Shown here one piece after another: positions 1 to 8,512 of a stretch of 34,546 nucleotides of DNA; the first letter of the stretch is position 1; each line of letters starts with the position of its first letter. The notes beneath the pieces are model-generated. The model saw only the letters and a list, made by a program, of their open reading frames with translations. It was not told where the DNA came from and made no database searches. Source of the DNA: Flavobacteriaceae bacterium (GTDB lineage: Bacteria; Bacteroidota; Bacteroidia; Flavobacteriales; Flavobacteriaceae); the NCBI GenBank assembly GCA_947379965.1, contig CANCPC010000020.1:1-34546 (forward strand), written 5' to 3'. The position numbers and the translations under genes are program-made.

Positions 1-213
1 AGCTCTGTAAAATAAAACAAAAAAATAATGATGAAAGAGCATTTTTTAGATTTGCATTCTAGCAATACAATCTTGCAAAGTGAATTGAAAATCAAAAATT
101 TATCCTAAAAAATTCGTTAATCAAACCAAACAAAAAACATGTTATTTGAAAGGAGTTAAAAAATAATTTAATTTTGATGTTATAAATATATTGTTTTAAT
201 GTTAAAAAAAACA
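1..213. other. intergenic, no gene seen
   Basis: AT-rich stretch beyond the 3' end of the acylase gene. I find no convincing ORF, RNA or repeat apart from an A/T-rich 8-bp hairpin at 196-217 overlapping the acylase stop codon. Confidence 0.5.
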
Positions 214-217
214 TTAA
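196..217 (-). terminator. weak hairpin at end of the acylase gene
   Basis: TTAATGTT (196-203) and AACATTAA (210-217) are perfectly complementary around a 6-nt A/T loop and overlap the stop codon. There is no strong T-tract after it on the minus strand, so terminator activity is doubtful. Confidence 0.25.
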
Positions 218-2598
218 TTAGGCAAAAAAACTAATTTTGTTGAAGTCTTAATAATCTCCTCCTCATTCAATTTCATTTTTCTAAACTTCCCAGCGTTGTA
301 CATTTCAGCTTGATCGCTATAATGCTTGCTAAAAGGATTTCCGGATTGACCTGTTGGCAAAATACTCATGCTGTTTTCAATATCCGAAAAATCGACTATT
401 CTCCGGGTTGACGGACCTCCTTTTACAGCCAATTTTGGATTATCGGTAAAATCAAACATTAGATTATTAATTACTTCATTCGAACCTTGTATAGCAAAAG
501 GGCCAACGTTAAAAATTCCTCTCAATGCTGCTACTTTTCCTAAAGGATGTTGATGCTCTAGGATGTGAACCTTATCCCAGGTCCATGAATTTATATCGCT
601 CCCCAATTGATTTTCTATAGACGAAATAGCTTCATGAAACGATTTATTAAGAATTTCACTTCTTGATTCTTTCTTGCTTTTAGAATTAATATCATCCCAC
701 CAAACCGAATTTTCATCCCTACTTTGACTTGAAATTACTTGCTTTATGATATGGGTACTCAAAAGTATTTTGAAATCAGCTTCGCCCAATTCGTCTTGAA
801 ACGTATTTTTTAAATAAAAATATATCCATTTATTGTAGATTATTGGAGCTAAATCTTTCAAATCGCTAGAACCTTTCCATTTTTCAAGAACGTTTACTGC
901 TTGTTTTTCATTGGTAGAAAGTGATTTTTTGGCCAAAGCTAAAATAAAATCACTTGCTATTTCCGTGGCTTTATTCGATACATTATCATTCATCATTTTT
1001 CCAACAGCCTCTTTAGTCCAATTACTTTTAGATTCTAATAATCCAGAAATTCTTTTGGCACGATCTTGTGGCAAATAATAGCCTGGATATAAATAACCAT
1101 CAACCGCTTCTGGCTGATTATTGGATGAATATACATAATTCCAACTTGGGTTTATAGCATGCGGATTTTTGGAGAAATCCAAGAATTGTTTCAAATCATC
1201 GATGCCATTTGAACCATTTAAAATAAAATTTGGATTAACCGATTTATCCAATTTATATAATTTTCCGGCAGTATTCCAAGCTATATTTCCTTTGGCATCG
1301 CCATACATAATATTCAATCCTGGAGCTGCAATTAATGAAACTCCTTTTCGGAAATCAGCTAAATTCGTTGCATGCGAAAGGAAATAAACAGCTTCTAACA
1401 TTTGATTGTTTTGCTGCATAAAAATCCAAGACATTGCCACTGGTTTCGCTCCTTTTATTCCTTCCAAAAAGCCATTCATAATTGGTCCGTGTTGTGTTTC
1501 TTTAACTTCTAAAACTACATCCGAACTATCTTTTACCTTAATTATTTCTTTGCGTATTTTGTAATCTTGGAAACCATTTGCGGTTTTATATTGGTTTTTA
1601 TTAGTTGGATTTTCTTCCTCCTGAAATAAATCAACATCATCATTTTCAAACATCGTTAATCCATACGCATAATTACGATTGTGTGCTAAAAGTGGAAATG
1701 GAGTTCCTGCCAAATAATAGCCATAAATTTCATAATTAGGCACTACAATATGAGCTTCGTACCAAGTACACGGTTGCGAAAAAGCAATGTGGGGATCATT
1801 GGCAAAAATCACTTTCCCGTTTTTGGTTTTCTTAGGTGCAATAACCCAGCTGTTGCTCCCTATGAAAGAAGGCACAACCGAATCATCAAGTAAACTAGCT
1901 ACTGATTTAGAAATTTTGGCATATTCAATCGCTTTCCCATCAAAATTTTTGATTTGAGTTGTTCCTAAAGATCCGTCTAAGCCAAAGTCTTTTAGATAAT
2001 CTGGCCCTAAATTATCACGGATATCAGTCATTAAAGGATCTGTTTTTTGGGCCATCGCAAAACTGAAGGACATGTATCCGAAGATATTGTAAACATCTTT
2101 TATCGAGAATTTTTCTTTTTTCAATCCCAATATTTTGAATTCGATTGGGGTTTTATCTTCTTCAATATATTGATTGATTCCGTCAATATAGGCCAAAGCT
2201 AATTGATAGGTTTCGGAGTTTTTATCTATTTTGGCTATCGCTTTTTCTGAATTCTCATTGATACCCAAACCAGCAAAAAAATTGTCATTTTTTAATGCCA
2301 CCGTTCCAAAAATCTCCGATAATCTTCCCGGAGCAATTCGGCGGATTAGTTCCATTTGCCATAAACGATCTTGTGCATGAACATAACCTAGTGCGATCAT
2401 AGCATCTTTCTGTGAATTGGCATAAATATGAGGAACTCCAAAATCATCAAAATAGACCGTTGTTTGCTTTTTGATATTTTTCAACTTTAACTTACCTTCA
2501 TAAATAGGTTTCAAATAAAAACAATAACCTAGAAGAAAAAGGCTAATTAAAACTATTAACAAGAGTATACTAAGAAATATTTTTTTTAGATTTTTCAT
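214..2598 (-). CDS. penicillin acylase family protein (S45 Ntn-hydrolase), membrane anchored
   Basis: The protein is about 794 aa, normal for the S45 penicillin/acyl-homoserine-lactone acylase family. These are made as a precursor that self-cleaves before a Ser, which becomes the nucleophile of the beta chain. The cleavage motif is visible as G-S-N-S-W-V with Ser near residue 248, followed by the family NDPH motif. The N-terminus (MKNLKKIFL, then about 20 hydrophobic residues) is an uncleaved anchor or signal peptide, so it probably acts in the periplasm. I chose the ATG at 2598 because a promoter -7 element (TATATTTG, 2620-2627) overlaps the alternative ATG at 2622. The substrate is unknown: family members hydrolyse amides such as beta-lactams, N-acyl homoserine lactones or other N-acyl amino compounds. 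It stands alone, divergent from the flavin reductase. Confidence 0.9.
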   Translation of the reverse strand: MKNLKKIFLSILLLIVLISLFLLGYCFYLKPIYEGKLKLKNIKKQTTVYFDDFGVPHIYANSQKDAMIALGYVHAQDRLWQMELIRRIAPGRLSEIFGTVALKNDNFFAGLGINENSEKAIAKIDKNSETYQLALAYIDGINQYIEEDKTPIEFKILGLKKEKFSIKDVYNIFGYMSFSFAMAQKTDPLMTDIRDNLGPDYLKDFGLDGSLGTTQIKNFDGKAIEYAKISKSVASLLDDSVVPSFIGSNSWVIAPKKTKNGKVIFANDPHIAFSQPCTWYEAHIVVPNYEIYGYYLAGTPFPLLAHNRNYAYGLTMFENDDVDLFQEEENPTNKNQYKTANGFQDYKIRKEIIKVKDSSDVVLEVKETQHGPIMNGFLEGIKGAKPVAMSWIFMQQNNQMLEAVYFLSHATNLADFRKGVSLIAAPGLNIMYGDAKGNIAWNTAGKLYKLDKSVNPNFILNGSNGIDDLKQFLDFSKNPHAINPSWNYVYSSNNQPEAVDGYLYPGYYLPQDRAKRISGLLESKSNWTKEAVGKMMNDNVSNKATEIASDFILALAKKSLSTNEKQAVNVLEKWKGSSDLKDLAPIIYNKWIYFYLKNTFQDELGEADFKILLSTHIIKQVISSQSRDENSVWWDDINSKSKKESRSEILNKSFHEAISSIENQLGSDINSWTWDKVHILEHQHPLGKVAALRGIFNVGPFAIQGSNEVINNLMFDFTDNPKLAVKGGPSTRRIVDFSDIENSMSILPTGQSGNPFSKHYSDQAEMYNAGKFRKMKLNEEEIIKTSTKLVFLPN

Positions 2599-2619
2599 TT
2601 TGAACAGATTAAATACAAA

Positions 2620-2653
2620 CAAATATATATTATTTTAAACTATCTATTTTCAA
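2620..2653 (-). promoter_or_regulatory. candidate promoter of the acylase gene
   Basis: On the minus strand TATATTTG (2620-2627) matches the Bacteroidetes -7 consensus TAnnTTTG, with a TTG at 2651-2653, 23 nt upstream. Placement about 22 nt before the chosen start at 2598 supports that start. Confidence 0.45.
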
Positions 2654-2703
2654 TCCGTTAAAGATGATACAAAATATAATGCGAATTTTGTTTGATTTAT
2701 TAA

Positions 2704-2730
2704 TTGTTTTATTAAACAAAAGTATATTTG
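2704..2730 (+). promoter_or_regulatory. candidate promoter of the flavin reductase gene
   Basis: TATATTTG (2723-2730) matches TAnnTTTG exactly. A TTG lies at 2704-2706, 16 nt upstream, slightly short. The element lies inside the longer ORF that opens at 2664, which argues for translation starting at 2748. Confidence 0.45.
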
Positions 2731-2747
2731 CACAAAATAAGTTAAAA

Positions 2748-3383
2748 ATGAAAAAAATTTCGAAAGAAGCCATTTCCCAAATGGAAAAAATTGAGCGACT
2801 GAATTTAATTAATTCATGTACGGGTTATAAATCGGCGAATTTAATTGCTACAAAATCTTTAGATGGAAAACCGAATGTGGCTATTTTTAGCAGTGTTACG
2901 CACCTAGGAAGCGACCCAGCATTAATAGGTTTTATTATGAGACCTACAACTGTTCCAAGAGATACGTATAAGAATATTAAAGAAACGGGCTATTTTACCT
3001 TAAATCATATCACGGTCAATATGATTTCAGATGCACATCATACCTCAGCGAATTATGAATTGGGTATTTCAGAATTTGATAAAACAAATCTAGAGGAAGA
3101 ATACAAAAATGAAATTGAAATTCCATTTGTAAAAGGGAGTCCCGTACAATTGCATTGCAAATATTTGAATGAGTATTACATCAAAGAGAATGATACAATT
3201 CATATTATTGCTTCTATAGAAAACTTGTTTTTTGATGAAAATTTACAACATAAAGATGGATGGTTGCAAATTGACAAAGGCAATGTGATTGCGATTAATG
3301 GTCTCGACGGCTATTGTTTACCAAAATTAGTTGATCGTTTTCAATACGCTAGAAAAGACATGCCTACGAAATCCTTTTTTTAA
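2748..3383 (+). CDS. flavin reductase-like domain protein (FMN-binding split barrel)
   Basis: About 211 aa, resembling the flavin reductase-like/DIM6-NTAB group that binds FMN in a split beta-barrel. Supporting stretches are the N-terminal KSANLIATKSLDGKPNVAIF, a V-T-H-L-G-S-D-P segment and G-F-I-M-R-P-T-T-V-P-R-D-T, typical of the FMN phosphate-binding region. No signal peptide remains once the start is set at the ATG at 2748; the extra residues from 2664 would be encoded by promoter DNA. It is one of only two large plus-strand genes here. The redox partner and substrate are unknown. Some homologues supply reduced flavin to monooxygenases and others are uncharacterised. Confidence 0.75.
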   Translation: MKKISKEAISQMEKIERLNLINSCTGYKSANLIATKSLDGKPNVAIFSSVTHLGSDPALIGFIMRPTTVPRDTYKNIKETGYFTLNHITVNMISDAHHTSANYELGISEFDKTNLEEEYKNEIEIPFVKGSPVQLHCKYLNEYYIKENDTIHIIASIENLFFDENLQHKDGWLQIDKGNVIAINGLDGYCLPKLVDRFQYARKDMPTKSFF

Positions 3384-3431
3384 TGGCAAACAATCTATAT
3401 AATTGGTATTTGCGTGAGGGATAAAAGAGTA

Positions 3432-3484
3432 AATCCCACGCTTTTGGGCGTGGATTGTAACGGATAGCCCGACCCTTTTGGGTC
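3432..3484. repeat. two GC-rich hairpins between convergent genes
   Basis: AATCC(C)ACGC (3432-3441) pairs with GCGTGGATT (3448-3456) with one bulge. GACCC-TTTT-GGGTC (3471-3484) is a perfect hairpin. Both are far more GC-rich than their surroundings and lie between the flavin reductase and queA ends. They could terminate the plus-strand gene or be a dispersed repeat; only one copy is present here. Confidence 0.45.
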
Positions 3485-3491
3485 ACGGCCC

Positions 3492-3521
3492 AAAAAAAAT
3501 CTCGCCATTGCTGACGAGATT
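3492..3521 (-). terminator. rho-independent terminator of queA
   Basis: AATCTCG (3498-3504) and CGAGATT (3515-3521) form a 7-bp stem that on the minus strand is followed by a run of T (3492-3499). It sits about 40 nt past the queA stop codon. Confidence 0.65.
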
Positions 3522-3561
3522 AAATTGATTGATTATAAGCAGTGAGTCTTAAATATAATTT

Positions 3562-4611
3562 TTAGATGATTAGCATCGCATCACCATAAGAATAGAATTT
3601 ATATTCTTCTTTTATGGCTTCTTCGTAGGCTCTTTTCATTAAATCGTGGCCGCAAAATGCAGAAATCATCATTAATAAAGTTGATTTTGGTGTATGGAAA
3701 TTGGTAATCATACAAGTTGCCAGACTAAAGTCGTGAGGTGGAAAAATGAATTTATTTGTCCATCCGTCAAATGGATTCAATGTTCTTTGCGAAGAAACGG
3801 AACTTTCTACAGCACGCATTGAGGTGGTACCAACAGCACAGATACGTTTTTTATTTAATTTCGCATTATTAACGACATCACATGCTTCTTGAGTAATTTT
3901 TAATTCCTCTGAATCCATTTTGTGTTTCGATAAATCTTCAACCTCAACCGGATTAAAGGTCCCTAAACCAACGTGAAGGGTAACTTCGGCAAATTTTACT
4001 CCTTTAATTTCTAACTTTTTCAATAAGTGTTTCGAAAAATGTAAACCTGCAGTTGGTGCGGCAACAGCTCCTTCTTCTTTCGCATAAATGGTTTGGTAAC
4101 GATCTGCATCTTCGGGAGTTACCTCTCTGTTGATGTATTTTGGTATTGGAGTTTCTCCAAGTTCTGTCAATTTATTTCTGAACTCTTCGTATGAACCATC
4201 ATATAGAAAACGAAGTGTTCTTCCACGTGATGTTGTATTATCGATAACTTCGGCAACTAGCGAATCATCGTTTCCAAAATACAATTTATTTCCGATACGA
4301 ATTTTACGAGCTGGATCAACTAAAACATCCCAAAGACGTTGTTCTGCATTTAATTCTCTAAGTAAAAAAACTTCAATTCTTGCGCCTGTTTTTTCTTTGT
4401 TACCGTATAAGCGAGCCGGAAAAACTTTGGTATTATTTAAAATTAAAACATCGCCATCATCAAAATAATCGATAACATCTTTGAAAGTTCTGTGCTCTAT
4501 GGTTTGTTTTTTACGATCAATAACCATTAGACGTGCTTCGTCTCTATTTTCTGATGGATATTCTGCAAGAAGTTCTTTTGGTAAATTGAATTGAAAATGG
4601 GATAATTTCAT
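3562..4611 (-). CDS. queA: S-adenosylmethionine:tRNA ribosyltransferase-isomerase
   Basis: 349 aa, the usual QueA length. The enzyme moves the ribosyl part of S-adenosylmethionine onto preQ1 in the wobble position of GUN-anticodon tRNAs, giving epoxyqueuosine. Recognisable blocks are the N-terminal [23 protein letters not shown], the [10 protein letters not shown] motif, the LHVGLGTF motif and the late [17 protein letters not shown] block. It is cytosolic. It lies downstream of aroA but has its own promoter and terminator, so it is probably an independent unit with possible read-through from aroA. Confidence 0.97.
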   Translation of the reverse strand: MKLSHFQFNLPKELLAEYPSENRDEARLMVIDRKKQTIEHRTFKDVIDYFDDGDVLILNNTKVFPARLYGNKEKTGARIEVFLLRELNAEQRLWDVLVDPARKIRIGNKLYFGNDDSLVAEVIDNTTSRGRTLRFLYDGSYEEFRNKLTELGETPIPKYINREVTPEDADRYQTIYAKEEGAVAAPTAGLHFSKHLLKKLEIKGVKFAEVTLHVGLGTFNPVEVEDLSKHKMDSEELKITQEACDVVNNAKLNKKRICAVGTTSMRAVESSVSSQRTLNPFDGWTNKFIFPPHDFSLATCMITNFHTPKSTLLMMISAFCGHDLMKRAYEEAIKEEYKFYSYGDAMLII

Positions 4612-4677
4612 TTAGAAGAGGTTATGAGTTATGAGTTTTAGATTATGAGTTTTGAACTCCTAATTTTAAATCGTCTG

Positions 4678-4709
4678 CAAATATACGATTGTGAGATAGG
4701 CGTTGTCAA
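4678..4709 (-). promoter_or_regulatory. candidate queA promoter
   Basis: On the minus strand TTG (4707-4709), 21 nt spacer, TATATTTG (4678-4685): an exact TAnnTTTG match at normal spacing. It gives a 5' leader of roughly 60 nt containing tandem TTATGAG-like repeats just before the ATG. Confidence 0.55.
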
Positions 4710-4730
4710 GTGTTTTGACGTTTATTTTTA

Positions 4731-4772
4731 CTCTCCCCGACCCTCTTCGAAGAAGAGGAAGGTAAAAATTGC
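4731..4772. repeat. degenerate C-rich hairpin repeat (start-side type) between aroA and queA
   Basis: A CTCTCCCCGACC core followed by the self-complementary CTCTTCGAAGAAGAG region matches the start-side arms seen at 33098-33140 and 24159-24208. Here it lies about 120 nt before queA rather than against the start codon, and has no stop-side partner. Confidence 0.6.
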
Positions 4773-4792
4773 CAATAATCCTATGTAAATGG

Positions 4793-6043
4793 CTATTTCT
4801 CGTCGATTCTAAAATCTAAACTTTTTAAATCTTCCCAAAAATCAGGATACGATTTCGAAACTACTTCGGCATTTTCGATGATTATTGGCACATTTAATGC
4901 CAAAGGAGCAAATGCCATTGCCATTCGATGATCGTTGTAGGTAGCGATTTTTATATTGTTATTGATTGTTGGCGAAGGCAATAGTGTTAGACTTTCGTTT
5001 GTAACTGAAATAGTAGCTCCCAATTTTGTCAATTCGATTCGTAAGGCTTCTAGCCGATCCGTTTCTTTAATTTTCAGGGTGTGAAGTCCCGTAAGATGAC
5101 AACCAATTCCTAAGCCAAGACAAGTTACGACAATAGTTTGCGCAATATCTGGTGTGTTATTTAGGTCGAAATTAACGGTTTCGAAATTAAAATTTTCTTG
5201 TTTTACCAATGTCATTTTATTTCCATCGAAATTAGTTTCAACTCCCATTTTCTTATAGATTTCTACCAAAGCGGAATCGCCTTGCAAACTGCTTTCTTTG
5301 TAACTCGTCAATGCAATTGTTGCGTTTTGTGACAAAGCTGCAATACTGAAGAAATAAGAAGCCGAACTCCAATCGGATTCAACAGTCATTACTTTGGTTT
5401 CTACTTCTGGTTTTGGAAAAACTTTGATTGTATTTCCTTCGAAACTGGTTTGTATTTTTAAATCATTCAGCAAAGCCAATGTCATTTTGATATAAGGAAC
5501 AGAAGTAATTTCACCTTCTAATGTCAATTCGATTCCGTTTTCGAGTTTTGCTCCAATCAACAAAAGTGCTGAAATATATTGGCTACTTACGCTTGCTGGC
5601 AAAGAAACTTTGCTTTGTGATAGTTTTTGTCCTGTGATTTTTATTGGTGGAAAGCCTTCGTTATCTATATATTCTATTTTGGCGCCCAATTGTCGTAAAG
5701 CCTCTACAAGAATCTTAATTGGTCTTTCTTTCATTCGTGGAGAACCTGTAAGGGTTACGGTTCTATTTTCCTGAATAGCAAAAAAAGCGGTAAGAAATCG
5801 CATGGCCGTTCCTGCGTGATGAATATCTATAACTTGGTTATTGGATACTGGTTCTTGGGTGTTGGGCACAAGGGCTTTTGTCATCACCTCGCTATCATCC
5901 GAATTGGAGGCGTTTTCTATGCTAATATTTGGAAATAGAGCTTGAAGCAATAATAAACGATTGGTTTCGCTTTTTGAACCCGTTATATTCAATTGTGAAT
6001 TGTCGATTGTGAATTGTGAATTCGTGCTTAATTTTAAATTCAT
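4793..6043 (-). CDS. aroA: 3-phosphoshikimate 1-carboxyvinyltransferase (EPSP synthase)
   Basis: 416 aa. It joins phosphoenolpyruvate to shikimate-3-phosphate, the sixth step of the shikimate pathway, in the cytosol. Motifs include TGSKSETNR near residue 21, LTGSPRMKERP, ESDWSSASYFF and the C-terminal YNDHRMAMAF. It is the last gene of the rsgA-dtd-DUF3857-DUF3857-MazG run and lies apart from the other aromatic genes at 12-16 kb. Residues about 9-18 (SQFTIDNSQL) are encoded by one arm of an imperfect inverted repeat whose other arm sits on the MazG stop codon, so the N-terminus before the TGSKS motif looks repeat-derived. Confidence 0.96.
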   Translation of the reverse strand: MNLKLSTNSQFTIDNSQLNITGSKSETNRLLLLQALFPNISIENASNSDDSEVMTKALVPNTQEPVSNNQVIDIHHAGTAMRFLTAFFAIQENRTVTLTGSPRMKERPIKILVEALRQLGAKIEYIDNEGFPPIKITGQKLSQSKVSLPASVSSQYISALLLIGAKLENGIELTLEGEITSVPYIKMTLALLNDLKIQTSFEGNTIKVFPKPEVETKVMTVESDWSSASYFFSIAALSQNATIALTSYKESSLQGDSALVEIYKKMGVETNFDGNKMTLVKQENFNFETVNFDLNNTPDIAQTIVVTCLGLGIGCHLTGLHTLKIKETDRLEALRIELTKLGATISVTNESLTLLPSPTINNNIKIATYNDHRMAMAFAPLALNVPIIIENAEVVSKSYPDFWEDLKSLDFRIDEK

Positions 6044-6153
6044 ATTATAGACTTTGAGCTTTTGGCTTTTAGCTTATGGCTATTTAACTTTATTTATTTA
6101 GGGGCGCAATTTACTATTACTCCTTCATAATTCATAATTTACAATTCAGAATT
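5991..6153. repeat. inverted arms spanning the MazG-aroA junction
   Basis: Arms 5991-6020 (inside aroA codons about 9-18) and 6124-6153 (overlapping the MazG stop codon) are complementary at 25 of 30 positions, with an AATTGTGAA-like motif repeated within each arm. The loop contains the aroA start codon and a second AAAGC/GGCTTTT-type repeat at about 6056-6085. Confidence 0.7.
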
Positions 6154-6478
6154 ATTTCAGCTTTTCGTTGTTTTTGTGTCGGTCTTTGTCGCGAATTGAT
6201 TTCAAATCCATTTTCTTATCAAAAGCAGCTTGTAAATCGATTCCGGTTTGGTTGGCGAGACACAAAACTACAAAAACTACATCGGCAAGTTCTTCTCCAA
6301 GATCTTTGTTTTTATCGCTTTCTTTCTCGGATTGTTCTCCATAACGACGGGCGATAATTCGAGCAACTTCACCTACTTCTTCGGTAAGTTGCGCCATATT
6401 TGTAAGCTCGTTGAAGTAACGAACTCCGTGTTCTTTGATCCAATTGTCAACTTCGAGTTGGGAATTTTTTAGGTTCAT
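6152..6478 (-). CDS. MazG-like nucleotide pyrophosphohydrolase
   Basis: 108 aa, a single all-alpha NTP-PPase domain of the MazG-like group (much shorter than two-domain E. coli MazG). Metal-binding acidic clusters are visible: EEVGEVARIIARR near residues 33-45 and GEELADVVFVVLCL near 61-74. Such enzymes hydrolyse (d)NTPs or modified nucleotides to the monophosphate and pyrophosphate. The exact substrate cannot be told from sequence. The ATG lies one base beyond the stop codon of the upstream DUF3857 gene, so the two are co-transcribed and probably translationally coupled. Confidence 0.88.
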   Translation of the reverse strand: MNLKNSQLEVDNWIKEHGVRYFNELTNMAQLTEEVGEVARIIARRYGEQSEKESDKNKDLGEELADVVFVVLCLANQTGIDLQAAFDKKMDLKSIRDKDRHKNNEKLK

Positions 6479-6479
6479 A

Positions 6480-8501
6480 TTATATTTTCTTTAAAACAAT
6501 TTTTTCAATTTGCTTATCAATCATTTGTTGGTAAAATGCTTTTAAAGCTGCATAAAAATCTACTGAAGCAATAGGTGTATTTATCTCTTTAGTTATTATT
6601 ACCTGAATTTTATTCCCAGTATTGGCTATCACATATTTAAAACTACCCTTATTTTCTGGAATAGCAATATTCATAGCCACTGGCATAGATTCTACAACAT
6701 ATCCATCTGGTATTTCTATAATAATATTAGATTTATTTTGAAATGGGTAGCCAAAATCAACTGGATATTCCCTTACTTCTTGTTTGAAAGGATTTTCCTT
6801 GGGAGCTAAAAACAATAACGGAGACATGTAAATTTTACCATTAATTATTTCAACATCTTTATGGTCTTTAAATTCAAAGCTTTCTACGATTGGTTTTAAC
6901 AAATCTAAGTCATTTTCTCTTGTATAATTACTAATTTCAATAGCGTTATTTTTATTTTCTAGTTCTTCAAGATAAATATCTTTTGTGGTTACAATGTTTT
7001 TTTGTCTAAATTCCAAAGCTTCATGATCAGTATATTGTCTTCTTATTTTTCCAATTGCAGACCCATCATTTTTTAATAAAATACTTAGGTTAGAAACTTC
7101 TTTTGAAAGTGTTTTTGGCATCAAGTCTACTTCATCAGATGTTCCATCTTTACGAATTAATCTTCCTATCCAATTTAAATCTCTCAAAGGCAAAACATTG
7201 GGCAATGAATACTTTTCAGTAGCATCGAGTAATATTTTACCTTCTGGAGTTTCTACAGCAGCTATTACATAATCAAAAGCAGTCCTACTTGGAAATAATG
7301 CGATCCCATTATCTCGTGTACTCACGAGTACAGGATTCGCTTCAACACCTGCAAAACGCAACATAGCGGTAAGCATCAAATTAATTTCTGCAACATTTCC
7401 TGACTTCTCTTTATATGCTTTTTTTACACCATCATCGCAAGAATAACTATATAAATTGTTCCATTTTACAGTTGATTTTACATATTCAAAAATTGATGCG
7501 ATTTTTTCATCATTAGTAGATAAACCCTTTATTAAGGTGTTTATATCCCCTTCAAAATAGGATGTCTTGTTGAGTTCACCTCCAAAATCATCATAATCAT
7601 AGATCCTTTTTGCGACTGATTTCCAATCCGTAGAATACGTTTTTAAAGGTCTGTTGGGATATTTAATCAATTGTAATTCTTGAACAACACTAGCGGTGTA
7701 ATTATCAATATTATTTACAAAACCTTCTTCTTTCATTGCCGGAAGATTCTCTGCAACATAGGTCGTTTTAGTTTCTTCGTAATTAATTTCACTTTGAACA
7801 TAAGTACTTGATTGTCCTACCATCATTCCCGCACCATCATTTCTTTGCATTTCAGAAAATTTTATAGATTTTGGCAATTTTAAAACGGCAATTTTAGGAA
7901 AAATATATCCTTTTGTATTTGTATTATAAACATAATATTCAGGAACATAAGTGGTGTATTCCGAGTAATTCACCGGAATAGAGGATTGAAAATCCCAATC
8001 TCTCATACTCCCAATTGAGTTTGTATGCAAAATATATTCATACTCTATAACAGAGCCTTCTTTAACATTAGGCATCGCTATTTTTTTTCTATTAAAATAT
8101 CTATTTACTTTTTCATCAAAAACACCATCACTTTTAAGTTTTGTTTTTTCAATCTTTCCATCTACAAGATTGTAAGTTACTGCTTCATCAAATGTTACAG
8201 ATTCAGTAATATTATTCCCTAAATAATAACGAACGGCTTTATTTGCCCAACTATAACCTTCTTTCTTGTAAATTTTAATCTTAATTTTTACTGAATTTAC
8301 AATTCCAAACTCTCCTTCATTTTTATTAAAAACAAACTTAACTTCGCCTTTACTAAACAAAATTGCAGCTGCTGCCGTAGGATCGTTAGGACATTCTTTT
8401 TCCTGAAGTTCTGCAACAGTAACTTTTCCTAATTCGTATTTTTGAGCATAGATATTCAAAAATGATAAAAAGGCAAATAAAGTAAGTAGTGATTTTCTCA
8501 T
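6480..8501 (-). CDS. DUF3857 / transglutaminase-like exported protein, probably non-catalytic
   Basis: About 673 aa with a signal peptide (MRKSLLTLFAFLSFLNIYAQ), an N-terminal DUF3857 region and a central transglutaminase-like fold at about residues 330-430. In the paralog just upstream the catalytic region reads GDCKA and GNHVIL. Here the aligned positions are G-N-V-A and F-D-Y-V-I, so the nucleophilic Cys is Val and the His is Tyr, while LLDAT keeps an acidic residue. It therefore looks like a pseudoenzyme, perhaps a binding or scaffold protein of the periplasm or outer membrane. The function of the family is not established. An ATG two codons upstream (8507) is equally possible. Confidence 0.85.
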   Translation of the reverse strand: MRKSLLTLFAFLSFLNIYAQKYELGKVTVAELQEKECPNDPTAAAAILFSKGEVKFVFNKNEGEFGIVNSVKIKIKIYKKEGYSWANKAVRYYLGNNITESVTFDEAVTYNLVDGKIEKTKLKSDGVFDEKVNRYFNRKKIAMPNVKEGSVIEYEYILHTNSIGSMRDWDFQSSIPVNYSEYTTYVPEYYVYNTNTKGYIFPKIAVLKLPKSIKFSEMQRNDGAGMMVGQSSTYVQSEINYEETKTTYVAENLPAMKEEGFVNNIDNYTASVVQELQLIKYPNRPLKTYSTDWKSVAKRIYDYDDFGGELNKTSYFEGDINTLIKGLSTNDEKIASIFEYVKSTVKWNNLYSYSCDDGVKKAYKEKSGNVAEINLMLTAMLRFAGVEANPVLVSTRDNGIALFPSRTAFDYVIAAVETPEGKILLDATEKYSLPNVLPLRDLNWIGRLIRKDGTSDEVDLMPKTLSKEVSNLSILLKNDGSAIGKIRRQYTDHEALEFRQKNIVTTKDIYLEELENKNNAIEISNYTRENDLDLLKPIVESFEFKDHKDVEIINGKIYMSPLLFLAPKENPFKQEVREYPVDFGYPFQNKSNIIIEIPDGYVVESMPVAMNIAIPENKGSFKYVIANTGNKIQVIITKEINTPIASVDFYAALKAFYQQMIDKQIEKIVLKKI

Positions 8502-8512
8502 TGTCATTATTA

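Noticed and set aside
2664-2747. Signal-peptide-like N-terminal extension of the flavin reductase
   Set aside because: A good TAnnTTTG promoter box lies inside it, so it is probably not transcribed.
4130-4468. Antisense ORF over queA and similar ORFs opposite metH, dtd and rsgA
   Set aside because: They are shadows of well-conserved genes and have no recognisable domains, promoters or spacing.
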